A stretch of 64,000 nt of DNA, taken from positions 8,219,179 through 8,283,178 of the forward strand of contig CM017573.1 of NCBI GenBank assembly GCA_007844125.1, written 5' to 3'. The notes under the pieces were generated by a model that saw nothing but the letters and a program-made list of their open reading frames with translations, did no database searches and had not been told where the DNA came from. A program made the translations under genes and the position numbers. Source of the stretch: Sinonovacula constricta. Taxonomy: Eukaryota; Mollusca; Bivalvia; Cardiida; Solecurtidae. Numbering within the stretch: position 1 is the first letter of the stretch; each line of letters begins with the position of its first letter. Shown here in pieces: positions 1-10,771 of this stretch.

Positions 1-978
1 TATGACCTTTAACAAATTAACTGTAATAGAAGCATGTCCAGATCTACATTGTGATCGTTGAGATTGGGTGCAGTGTATAACAAACAAACTCTAGAACACT
101 ACAGCCAAATAATATTTAACTGTTCACACAACCACACAATCTTGATTGTAGCAGAGGGTGAATTTGTCAACAGAAAAACCATAATTCACAAAGTATAGAT
201 CTAGCATATCTCTATTACATGGTTTTACAGAGTACAGAGTATTATTATACCCTGGACCCTAGAATATTAAACATATATAGCAATTAAACCAAAGAGCATA
301 TCAATTGAATGACTAGATTTGCAAACACGTGTTGTTAATTGGCAAGAGAGACAACTCATGTCTGACCCGCACTGTAAATTACGAAAGACAACTCTTTCTA
401 GACGCAATTTGTGGAATACCAAAAAATGACTAGGGCATTGCCGGAATCATTTAATAATGCAAATAAAATATACCCTCAATGCATAAATTATGCTATCAAT
501 GCAAACTATAGATCCATCTAAAGGTATTAATCTTTGATCAATACCGAGTGCTATTTATAGCCCCATGCGGTCTCAGACCATGACATTTCACGGAGCCGTT
601 CGCAGAGCATGCTCACAGAAAATGCATGTTTACGTTCTAGATATCAAATCGTTTTTACTTAAACTGTGACAAGTACGTTACAAAATGTTTAATTACCTTG
701 CTGCTCCGACCAAGCTGCTAAATATGTATCGTTAACTTGAAAAATTCGTTATTCAGTGAAGTTTTATTGACATTTGTTTGTTCTTCGTTCGACTAGAAAG
801 TGAAAATACCAGTGCGCATGCGCAACAAAGTAGCAGGTACTGACTAAATCGCGGACTTAAACCACGTACGCAATAATCAAAACGGAAAGGAACTAACTAA
901 AACTTAACAATTGTTGACTAAGAACTACACAAACAACTTAGTAGGAAAATATTACTAAAATTTACACCGACAGTTACA
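1..978 (-). repeat. 3' LTR of BEL/Pao element (truncated by window)
   Basis: On the coding (minus) strand it begins TGTAACTGTCGG right after a purine-rich tract, which fixes the boundary at 978. It is the same sequence as 7424-8401. The difference at 241 turns a minus-strand AATAAA in the other LTR into AATAAT here, which may weaken a polyadenylation signal in the copy where it would be used. The other end lies outside the window. Confidence 0.93.
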
Positions 979-992
979 CTCCCACCAAAATC
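979..992 (-). other. Polypurine tract of BEL/Pao element
   Basis: On the minus strand the sequence TTTTGGTGGGAG lies immediately before the LTR start TGTAACTG. This is the expected position and composition of the plus-strand primer of an LTR retrotransposon, and it confirms the element's orientation. Confidence 0.7.
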
Positions 993-1328
993 AACTGATT
1001 TTCTTTACCTTTATCTGTCTGTAAAACTGTTAAAATATATTTAAACGAAGCTAAAACGGATCAACACTAACTCGAATGGTTTGAACAGAGAAGTAAGATC
1101 TAGCAAAGTAGAACTGACCTATAAGTCAAACCATTTGACTTAATCAATAATCATGATTACAGCACATATACGAACGTGTGTGAGATAAAGCATTATTATA
1201 CAAAAGTTGAATTATGTGATATAGCAATTTATCACACAATCACAATTGAAAGGATAATCCTTTCTAGATGTTCAGACACATTATGCAGATAACTGCAAAT
1301 ACTAATACTGAGTACAGGCGTTATTCAC

Positions 1329-2252
1329 TTATTGCTCAATAAGCAAAACTAGTTTGTGCACACTCCGCTCTAGAATGGATGTGCTCGTTGTGTCCTTTCT
1401 GGCTAATTTGACGATCACTCTCCGTACAAGTCCGTCGTCATCTATGCGAACTTCAGTGACTCTAGCCAGAGGCCACTCAATACGCGGTGAATCGACATCT
1501 TTTACAAGCACAACATCACCAACGCGCACATTCCGACGACGTTCGTGCCACTTTTGCCTGAGCGCAATTTGCGAAACATATTCCTTTTTCCATCTTGCCC
1601 AGAACTGTTCAAGGAGAAACTGCACTCTCCTCCAACGTTTCCGGAGAAGAAGGTCTTCCTTAACAAATTTGCCTGGAGGCGGTTGAGGAATTTCTAATTT
1701 TGCTGTGAGGATGTGATTTGGCGTTAGTGGCTCGAGCGCGTCAGGATCGTCTATTTCACTAATCGCGAGTGGTCGACTATTCACTATAGAGGAGACTTCA
1801 TAGAATAGGGTCCTAAGCGATGAATCGTCTAGGCGACCTGGGCATTGAAGCAGAATGGCATCTAGGACACTGCGAACAGTTTTTATCTGTCTTTCCCACT
1901 CGCCACCAGTGTGGCTTGCGTCTGGCGCGTTTGTCACGAATTCGCACTGTCGTTTGGTAAGAAAGGAAGTGACTTTATTCATGTTCGTTTCCCTTTCGAA
2001 TTCGTTCTTAGCACCTATGAAGTTCGTGCCTTGGTCTGACCGGATTTGTCTAACTGCTCCACGAATCGCGATAAAACAGCGAAGTCCATTGATGAATGCG
2101 TCTGTGGACATGTCATCTAACATTTCAATGTGGATTGCGCGACAACACATACATGTAAACAGTAGTCCATATCGTTTTACTTCTTTACGTCCTTGCTTGA
2201 CTGACAAAACAGTCCATACCACAGTATGTGAAAGGTGGGGAAGGCACAACAC
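1329..2252 (-). pseudogene. BEL/Pao integrase core and DUF5641-like C-terminus
   Basis: This is the 3' part of pol in its own frame. Early residues (about 25-90) carry the integrase core with an IRSDQGTNF block (second catalytic Asp) and GGEWERQI (catalytic Glu). Roughly the last 100 residues match the DUF5641-type tail, with FWARWKKEYV and VGDVVLVKD. The first catalytic Asp lies in the preceding frame (2185-4359), so the integrase is split by a frame change around 2205-2215. The upstream residues of this frame are out-of-frame read-through rather than a real N-terminus. The product would join preintegration DNA to the host chromosome, but this copy cannot make it in one piece. Confidence 0.9.
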
Positions 2253-4359
2253 GTTCTGTAGGTAAGTCTGCCATTCCTTGGCATTCTGTAGGTCGTCTAA
2301 GCTTTCTGCATATCACACACTGACGAATGAAGTTTGCAACGACCTTGCTTCCACCTATTATCCAGTAGCCACTGGATCGGAGTTTGTTCATCGTCATTCC
2401 TCTACCTTGATGCTCAATTTGCTGATGAACATGTGCAAGGATCAATCTGGTGATGTGGCTCTCCTTTGGCAGGATAACTGGGTGTCTACAATGGGATGGG
2501 AGATCTGCCTTTCGTAGTCGGCCACCAACACACATAAGCCCATCATGAAGAACTGGATCCAGTGGGTACAGAGGGTTCGTCTGGGGAAGTTTTTCAGTCT
2601 TATTTAATGAACTTATAGAGTTCTGAAATGCACATTCTTGAACAAGTTTGAGAATGGTTATTTCTGCCATTCGTCTTTCTTCTACCGTTGGGGCATGCGT
2701 TCCTTTGACCCCATTGGAGAGTCTCTGTAGTCTAGCCATGACAGACAATAACTTTGAATAGCTTGAGAATCTGTCAAGGCGTTCTAACACATCAGGAATA
2801 CCCGACGTCTTTGTGCACATTGATCTTACAGTTCGAACTTCTGGATCACCTAGCTGTAAATCTGTTTCAATTTCATTGGTTTCAATCTCTCTTTGCCAGA
2901 GGAATAAGGGGCCACTGAGCCATGTTGAGCTAGTAATTTCAGAGGCTGAGAGACCTCTTGAAGCATGGTCAGCAGGGTTTTTCTCGGTACTGACATAGAA
3001 CCACTGACTCGGATCGGTAACGTTTCTGATCATCTGGACGCGGTTGGCGACAAACACATGGAACCTGCGTGCTTCGTTGTTGATGTACCCTAAAACTACA
3101 CGCGAGTCTGTCCAGAAATACTCTTGATCTATGATCAGGTTCAGTTCTTGTTTGAGAAATCCACTGATTTTTGCTGATAATACTGCAGCCGTCAGCTCTA
3201 GTCTTGGTATGCTGACCATCTTGTGTGGAGCTACTCTTGCTTTTGCCATTATCAAGGAACAGTGAACAGCACTTTCATTGATAAATCTGATGTATGAACA
3301 TTGGCCATAACCAGCAGTACTAGCGTCAGAAAAATGATGCAGCTCTGTACGAAGTGGTTTTCCAAATTCTTGTGGCTTCAAAGGTCTTTGAATTGTCACA
3401 TACTTTAGGTTATGAATGTCTTCAATCCATTTCTCCCATTCAGGCCGTATACTTTCGGGAAGAGTATCATCCCAGTCGACACCTCTTTGGCACATTTCCT
3501 GAAGAATTCTCTTCCCTTTAAGAGTGCAAGGGGCGAGAAATCCTAAAGGATCAAATATCGATGCCACTATTGACAGCATACTTCGTCTAGTAGCCATAGC
3601 GTTCTTGATCGTTATTTCGAATTTGAAGTTGTCGTTTTCTACGCACCATCTTACACCAAGGGCTCTTTCCACCGGTAACTGTTCCAACGCTAAATCAAGG
3701 TCCTTCACATCTGCAGCTCTTTCTGACACAGGGATTGAATCAATAACCCGTTTACGGTTAGAAATAAACTTGTGTAGGTGCATACCACCGTTAGCACATA
3801 GCTCTTGAGCATCCTTGATCAACTGAATGGCCTCTTCTTCTGTTTCCGTGCTAGATAGGCCATCGTCAACATAGAAGTCGTTCTGCACAAAGAAAGAAGC
3901 CTTGGGAAGGTCACTCTGGCAAATCTTTGCTAAATACTTGAGCCCGTAGTTAGCACATCCAGGAGACGAGGCTGCTCCAAACAAATGTACTCGCATTCTG
4001 TACTCCAGGGGCTTCTTGTCCATATCTCCATCCTCCCACCATAAGAATCGCAAAAAGTCTCTATCTGGCTCTTGTACCAAAAACTGATGAAACATCTTCT
4101 CAATGTCACACATGATGGCAACCGGGTGTATTCTAAATCTACAAAGTACACCAACAAGTCCATTTGTTAGATCTGGACCTGTCAACAGATGCTGATTGAG
4201 TGAGGTTTTGCCATACTTTGCCGAACAGTCAAATACCACACGTAGTTTGTCTTGCTTTTTGGAGTGGTAAACTCCATGATGTGGAATGTACCATACGTTT
4301 CCGTTTTCACCAATGTTATCCACCATTTCCGCATCTTCACGCTCTATAATCTCTTTCAT
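2185..4359 (-). pseudogene. BEL/Pao reverse transcriptase, RNase H and integrase zinc finger
   Basis: The frame opens into the RT domain of the Pao type (VFDCSAK, then the catalytic block FYVDDGLSS near residue 165). A Pao-type RNase H follows, with HFSDAST near residue 340, and then the integrase H2C2 zinc finger (HPVILPKE, HQG, CVICRKLR) near residues 630-695. It ends prematurely in the first strand of the integrase core. It is in the same frame as the upstream gag-protease ORF and is separated from it only by a TAA at 4378-4380 plus six codons. The in-frame ATG at 4359 is therefore probably not the true start; it is internal to a longer polyprotein. Confidence 0.93.
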
Positions 4360-4377
4360 GAACTGCCTATAGTGACC

Positions 4378-6816
4378 TTAGTACTTCTGGTCATTCCGTA
4401 ACTTTCGTTTTAAATGGTTCAACCGTAGTACAGCAAGATGCTTGTTGTTTGGCATGACAGGTCTTTCTTTAAATGGAAGTGGCATCTCCAGGTGCTTGTC
4501 ATCTCTCTGGTGGATTGTGCTGTCTAGGAGGTTAAGAAAATGGATATCTTCCTGTGAGACTTTCTTGTCTTTGTTCCCATCTTGATCAAAATCCCTTTCT
4601 AGTACCTTTATTACATCTCTCGGCTGGCAAGGAGGTAATTTATTTATCTGCACTAACGTTCTATGACAGACACCTGGCATGGAAACGGCTTCAAGAGAGG
4701 GGTTAACATAGCCGATCACACTCCAACCAAGTAGCGTTTGCACAGCATAGGGTTCTTCGTCTTTCCCTATAAGCATGTTTCTTGGAGCTAGGGCTTGCGG
4801 GCAGTTGTAGCCTATGAGTAGGCCTACATCACAGGACTGGAGTGGTGGAATTTCATCTGCAATTGGTGCAAGATGAGGCCAGGTTTTCACAGTGTCGACA
4901 TTAGGTATGTGTGAGCGATCCACTGGTATGAAGTCTCTGGAGTATGCCTGATTAATTGAGACATAATCGGGGGAGTTGAAACCTCTTACTTTTAAACCGC
5001 AGACTCTGGAACTTTCTATTACAGTGTGCTGTGAGGTCATCGTTGACAAACTTAGTTTTATGGGTTGGCCGGAAATCTGCAACGATGATGCTGTGTCTTC
5101 TAATATGAATGGTGTGTCACTTTGTGTGTCAAGTAGTGCATATGTGAGGATTTCTTGCGATGGATTTTCCTGTGTAGACACCCACACAGGTACGATCATT
5201 GAGGTACTCTGTTCTGTATTTCTGCTAACTCTGAATGAGCTTGCAGATGTAGGTGCATTGCTGACAGTATACTGTCTATCTTCATGTAGGCATGACGGGT
5301 GCTGTCCCTTGCACACATTACATGTGTGTTTCCTTCTGCAGTCTTTGTTTAAATGACCCTTGCGAAGGCAACCGTAACATAAACTGTTGTTTCGGATGAA
5401 GTCTCTCTTCTTATCAATGGTAAGTGAGAGAAATCCATTGCATTTGAAAATATAATGACCCTTCTTGTTGCAAAAAAGACAGGCTTCGATGGAGTATTCA
5501 CCTGTAGGCTTCTTGGAGTTGTGCGCAGTTGTTGCCAGTACCTTTGCTTTGTTGCCGCTGTACCTAAGCTCCTTTGACTTCTTATCTTCATTGTTGTTTA
5601 AGGCATACAGAGATGAGATAGGATTGCATGCTATTTTTGCCTCTTTGGCTAGGAAACTTACAAATTGGCTAAAGCTTGGATAGCTACAATTTGATTCCAT
5701 ACTTTGAATTACTTCCCGATTCCATCTAACAGTTGCGTAGTCTGGGAGCTTATTCAGGAGCTTTTGGTTTTCGGTGCAGTCGTCTAGAATGCGGAGACTT
5801 GGAATATGAGGCAATGCATCCTTGCATCCTTGCAGGAAGTCGGCAAAGTCCCTTAAACCAACGGGATCTTTAGCTGCTATCTTGGGCCATTTGTCTAACT
5901 TATCCCGAAAGGCCTTCTGCACTACAAATGGATGGCCATATCTTTCATGTAATACCCTTTGTGCACTTTCGAAGGCTGTCTTGCTGCCGCTGTAAAAGAA
6001 GCCTTCTAATGCTTTACGCGCTGGGCCACCAGTGTATTTCTTCAAGTAGAAAATTTTCTCTTCGGGAGGAATACCCTTGCGTTCGATTAGCGTTTGGAAA
6101 GATGTTTTCCACTCTATGAATTGAAGGGGGTCACCAGCAAATACATTTGGTTCGGGAACTGGTAAACGGTTAAGGTTAACAGAGTCAGCTAAGACTTTGG
6201 CAAAGGCGGCCCTTTCATCAGAATTGACAAAGTCTTGATTTTCTAGGTTGCTTTCATTCTGTCTTTGCGTTTCAGGTGCTTTAACAGACGTGTCGTTTTT
6301 TATACTTGCACGCTTCACCAAAGTCTCGACTTCTTCCGTTTGCTTCTCTGTTTTTATATCACCTTGAGGAATGATTATGTTTGGCACGGTCTCATCACTG
6401 TTATACACTTGCACATATGCATTTAATCTGGCTTGAGCAATCTTTATTTCTCTTCTTGCTTCAAGCTTCTTCATTTCTTTCTTGTGCGCTTCAAGAGCCC
6501 TTTTTTGTTCAATCTCTATATCTGCAAGTTTAGACAGCTGCTCCTCTTCCTCTTGCAGAACTTCATATTTTGCTTGTTTTTCTGCTAAGGCAGCTGCTGC
6601 ATCTGCCACCTTTTCGGATAGTACCGATTTGTTCGAGTTATTCGATTCTGACTCCCATAGGCTGAATACCGACTGAGCGTAATCTTTGTTTCTTAGTGAC
6701 TTCAATCTTGAAAGTTCTCGCTGTGGTTCAAACTCTTCAATCTCACCGAGTCTTTCGTTTACTATTTGGTTAATGTCTCGTGTTATACTAACTAAAGCAT
6801 CAATTCTTTTCATCAA
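4378..6816 (-). pseudogene. BEL/Pao gag and aspartic protease
   Basis: The N-terminal 190 residues are rich in Glu, Lys and Ala heptads and look like a coiled coil. Residues about 205-380 are the DUF1759-type gag core (FAGDPLQFIEWKTSF). Residues about 445-510 hold Cys/His zinc knuckles (CLFCNKKGHYIFKC, CYGCLRKGH). A DUF1758-type aspartic protease follows, with ALLDTQSDT as its active-site block. The open frame starts at a TTG; the first ATG is at 6813. The true N-terminus lies in another frame at 6825-7184. The ORF ends at TAA 4378-4380, in phase with the RT frame, so a single nonsense codon interrupts the polyprotein. Confidence 0.92.
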
Positions 6817-6824
6817 TAATGGGG

Positions 6825-7184
6825 CTATTGTGCCCTTTGTTCGTAGTGTCTTAAAACAGCGTTTTCTAAAACATTTACAGTGTCTGACGTTTCTGCAATG
6901 TCTGTGTGATCAGAATCTGTTCTTAAAATGTTCCTCAATTTCTTTACATTAAACTGCCAGTCGTTGTAAACAGAACTCAATTTCTTTTCTCCTTTCTCAA
7001 ACTCAGTCTGCATATATAATGCCATTCTTTCAGTTGGTCTTGATTCACGTGATGATCTACGAGGCGCTTGATGATCTTCTTCGGCTTCGTTTGGATTCTG
7101 TTCACCCGGCTCTGTAACCACATCAGCCACCGTTTCTTCTCCTTCAAGGCTGGCATTCTCCATGACTGCATCCATGGCGCCCAA
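6825..7184 (-). pseudogene. N-terminal gag segment of BEL/Pao element
   Basis: This open frame begins at an ATG in the leader downstream of the 5' LTR and contains an acidic stretch followed by RRSSRESRPTER and a helical region ending RHYEQRAQ. It terminates at a TAG (6825-6827). The following gag frame picks up within a few codons in a different phase, so a one- or two-base indel near 6825-6840 separates the two. It matches the usual position of the gag N-terminus in BEL elements but has no motif diagnostic on its own. Confidence 0.75.
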
Positions 7185-7423
7185 GTTTTTACTGTAGCTG
7201 GCTTGGTCAAATTAGTGTTCAACAACGGGTTTCGATTTTCTATAGTTTATTTGTTCGTTTCGTTTCATCTCCATAAACCGTAGATGTGTACCGTAAATCG
7301 TAAAAACTGAAATTATAATAAAATGACTCATAATCATTAAAGTTATGACAATAACAAACCTTTCACGACTGAGACTAGTATTACACATGACTATTATTTC
7401 AAGTATGACTATATATGACTGTA

Positions 7424-8401
7424 TATGACCTTTAACAGATTAACTGTAATAGAAGCATGTCCAGATCTACATTGTGATCGTTGAGATTGGGTGCAGTGTA
7501 TAACAAACAAACTCTAGAACACTACAGCCAAATAATATTTAACTGTTCACACAACCACACAATCTTGATTGTAGCAGAGGGTGAATTTGTCAACAGAAAA
7601 ACCATAATTCACAAAGTATAGATCTAGCATATCTCTATTACATGGTTTTACAGAGTACAGAGTTTTATTATACCCTGGACCCTAGAATATTAAACATATA
7701 TAGCAATTAAACCAAAGAGCATATCAATTGAATGACTAGATTTGCAAACACGTGTTGTTAATTGGCAAGAGAGACAACTCATGTCTGACCCGCACTGTAA
7801 ATTACGAAAGACAACTCTTTCTAGACGCAATTTGTGGAATACCAAAAAATGACTAGGGCATTGCCGGAATCATTTAATAATGCAAATAAAATATACCCTC
7901 AATGCATAAATTATGCTATCAATGCAAACTATAGATCCATCTAAAGGTATTAATCTTTGATCAATACCGAGTGCTATTTATAGCCCCATGCGGTCTCAGA
8001 CCATGACATTTCACGGAGCCGTTCGCAGAGCATGCTCACAGAAAATGCATGTTTACGTTCTAGATATCAAATCGTTTTTACTTAAACTGTGACAAGTACG
8101 TTACAAAATGTTTAATTACCTTGCTGCTCCGACCAAGCTGCTAAATATGTATCGTTAACTTGAAAAATTCGTTATTCAGTGAAGTTTTATTGACATTTGT
8201 TTGTTCTTCGTTCGACTAGAAAGTGAAAATACCAGTGCGCATGCGCAACAAAGTAGCAGGTACTGACTAAATCGCGGACTTAAACCACGTACGCAATAAT
8301 CAAAACGGAAAGGAACTAACTAAAACTTAACAATTGTTGACTAAGAACTACACAAACAACTTAGTAGGAAAATATTACTAAAATTTACACCGACAGTTAC
8401 A
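7424..8401 (-). repeat. 5' LTR of BEL/Pao element
   Basis: Copy of 1-978. The right edge (minus-strand start TGTAACTG) is set by comparison with the polypurine tract junction of the other LTR. The left edge cannot be fixed because the other copy is cut by the window start, so the LTR may extend some way below 7424. A TATA box lies inside it. Confidence 0.92.
7975..7982 (-). promoter_or_regulatory. TATA box in the 5' LTR
   Basis: The minus strand reads GGGCTATAAATAGCAC. This is a strong TATA element in the middle of the LTR, in the position expected for the U3 promoter. The same octamer is at 552-559 in the other LTR. Confidence 0.6.
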
Positions 8402-9060
8402 CTACGCTATATAAAATATCAAAGTCTGTAGGCTGGAAGGTAGGGTCATCAGGATCATAGTCAGGGTCCAAGAGGGATTCAATGTCACTGGATGACCAGT
8501 CTTCATCAAGAACCCTGTAAGTTAATAAGTTACAACTGTTTGTATTTAAGTGTGAGTTGCTTAGAACAATTACCTTAACAAATGTTTATTTATATGAAAA
8601 ACATTTTTAAATAACATAATGAATATGCTACCACATAAAACAGCTGGGGGACTAGATGGATAAGAATTTTTGTGTTACAGATGTATTACATGTCAACCAC
8701 TACATGTGTGAGTTCATAAGCAAGTCACTCAACAGCAGTCAGATGACCTTTGGCCTAGTATCAGACCTATCAAGTAGCTAAGGTCTTATGTCACAGAAAA
8801 TATCAACAAAAACAATGCTGGTGATTAGCATGTTTATGTTGAAGTTGTCACAATTGAAAACTATGTGTGAGCTCTACAAAATTGTAGCATATAAAATGAT
8901 CTGTACCTTCTAATCTTCTTCCTGCCTCTGACAGGAGTTGTAAGATAAGCAGCTCTGAAACAAATAAATTATCAACATTTACAAAAGCAAACATGAGTAG
9001 CATTTTTTCGACAAGAGAGTAATACTGTACCTTTTAAATGACACTTTCATCAAAATCATC
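8402..9060 (-). CDS. Host gene fragment, three small exons, cut by the BEL insertion
   Basis: Three minus-strand exons have good splice sites and matching phases: 9031-9060, 8907-8954 and 8402-8514. Acceptors end TTAG or CAG and donors begin GTACAG. Reading through gives a basic stretch with RGRKKIRR (AT-hook-like) followed by an acidic stretch with DPDYDPDDPTF. The third exon runs directly into the LTR at 8401, where the frame meets a stop within two codons. The retrotransposon therefore disrupts or truncates this exon, and the continuation should lie beyond the element, outside the window. I do not recognise the family. Upstream exons are not identified; they could be spliced from the MULE-like exons further up the same strand, but the phases do not prove it. 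Confidence 0.5.
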
Positions 9061-9289
9061 CTAATGGAACAGAGAACAGTGATTTTGTAAATGGAGTCCA
9101 AAACTTAACCATAAACTGACACAAATGAAGGTGTCAAATCTAAGACTATGACATGGAAGTGGCATTCTGACAGGAAATGAAAGCACAATATACTGTTTAA
9201 CTTATGATTCCATGCAAAACTTGACTGAACAATAAATATTACTCTTAATTAAAAAAAATAATGTTTAAATTTGAACTTCAGTTCTCATA

Positions 9290-9480
9290 AATTTGTGGTG
9301 TCGTGGTAGAGTCGTCAATTTGTAACTCCTCTGACTGCTTAGCCTTAGATTCGAGTCCCTATTTGGGCAAAGGACTTTATGTGGGAAGGTCATCTAGCTG
9401 ACATGCAGTGAGGTGGTGGTTCTACCCAGATATTTGTCAGGGGTCTTTCTCCACCAAAACTGCTGGACGTCATTATAATG
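9290..9480 (+). repeat. tRNA-derived SINE with mollusc-type 3' body
   Basis: The head has an A-box-like GTGTCGTGGTAGAGTCG and a B-box-like GATTCGAGTCCC at about 9297-9360. The body then reads GGGAAGGTCATCTAGCTGAC, GGTGGTTCTACCCAG and CTTTCTCCACCA, a layout shared by SINEs spread through mollusc genomes. The 3' end is unclear near 9480. Confidence 0.65.
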
Positions 9481-9545
9481 ATCATAATTGGTCGCTGCAA
9501 ATGTATCTTAAAAACACGTAACTCATTCACACAAGTCAGTAATTC

Positions 9546-10607
9546 TTATACTGGTCCATACAGTGCGGCGCACGCATCTAGCGAACTCTTTGTTGATCTT
9601 TCTTTCCTTGCATACTCCCCCCACAGCTGTTGCAATCTTCCTTCTGTCTTTCTGGTGGCCTTCCTTTGAGAGATGTCTCATCTTCTTCTTTTCACCAGTT
9701 TCAACTGTGTGGGTAGCAGACTGGCCTCCTGAAACAGCAGCTCCGTCAGAAGGTAGAAGGGCAGGTTTGCCTTCTTAGCCTTCCTGTTCAGGCGAGCATG
9801 CCAGCCTTCCACGTCATTGTTCGTTCGAATGCTGCGCCCATACACGCTCCATGACGTGATGTCCCAAATGGCGCTTTCAATCCACGTCGATTCTACGTAC
9901 GAGAAGAACGTCCGCAGACTGTCGCTGTCACTTCTATTCTTTTCCACCAAGCGCTGGAAGGCTGGCCTTATATCCTCAGCAGGCAGGAGGGGTAATGCTA
10001 AGGACCTTGAAAACCTCGTCCCTGCTATTGTATGCGGTCTGAAACATATAAAATTGTGTTATTTTTGCTATATACATTGTAAATAATATCTTTTTATATA
10101 ATTTTTATATTTTTTTATATTTGATGCCCTATCTTTCGTGTTGTTGTTGTTGTTGTTGTTGTTGTTTTATATTAGCAAATATAATGAATATGCAAGTACC
10201 TTAAGGCCGAGTTCCTGCGCCTTTATCCAGAGGGCTTGGTCGAAGTGGAACGCACATCCCTTGATGCTTGGCTCATCGATTGCTCCTCGCAAGCCCTGCC
10301 AGATGCCTGCCTCAAAGTCTGCTACAAAAGACTTCACTACAAGATGTGGCATCAAATTCTTGATAGTTGCGAACACCTGGGAATAGTAATGAAAAGTATT
10401 AGTTACAGCATTGTATTTAACCGACTTGGGTGGATATGAATAAATATCTTTTAGAATAAAAATCTTATAATTAAATTAAATACTAATGAAATAGACAATA
10501 TACCTTTTTGTAGTCTTTCTTTTTCTTTCCAGCCATGATGACGAAGCATAGTGGCAACTGCTTCAAGGCATCGTCGTGCTTTACAACACAAGTACGGAAA
10601 GGAGTTG
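9546..10607 (-). pseudogene. MULE-type transposase, core exons (copy 1, decayed)
   Basis: Exons are 10504-10607, 10200-10376 and 9546-10038 (minus), with GT/AG borders and phase-0 joins between the first two introns. The first carries VKHDDALKQLPL and KKKKDYKK. The second carries FVADFEAGIW, the second catalytic Asp/Glu region of MULE transposases, and GCAFHFDQALW. The last carries TNNDVEGWHARLNRKA and, near its end, RLQQLWGEYARKER. The last exon is damaged: the frame entering it from the splice changes near 9985, and a TGA (9678-9680) interrupts the C-terminal part, which then continues in frame to TAA at 9546-9548. The exon with the first catalytic Asp (DGTF motif) and any FLYWCH finger are absent. 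It is probably a dead relative of the genes at 17497-19178 and 22866-24146. Confidence 0.8.
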
Positions 10608-10771
10608 CTGAAATGGGGCCCTAACCCTATACATATAGAAGAAATAGAACGCATCGTCACTTTTTTTTCACTAATACCAAAACATTGAAAACATTATTAT
10701 TAAACTTTTATTGTCCGATTTCATTTATGTGGAAATCATATAGTAGATGAATATGCAAATATAAAATTTAC

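Larger units (their letters stand above)
1..8401 (-). mobile_element. BEL/Pao LTR retrotransposon, nearly complete, coding frame broken
   Basis: Direct repeats at 1-978 and from 7424 to 8401 flank an internal region that reads, on the minus strand, gag, aspartic protease, reverse transcriptase, RNase H, integrase and a DUF5641-like tail. This order is diagnostic of BEL/Pao. The two LTR copies align without gaps at an offset of 7423 and I see only two mismatches (positions 15 and 241), so insertion was recent. The coding region is nevertheless split by two frame changes and one in-frame stop. The left LTR is cut by the window start, so the outer boundary and one target-site copy are not visible. 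The sequence after the right LTR is CTACG, the expected target duplication. Confidence 0.95.

Noticed and set aside
7150..7185. TGGCGCCCAAG as a Lys-type primer binding site
   Set aside because: It is on the plus strand, whereas the element is transcribed from the minus strand; it is part of the gag start instead.
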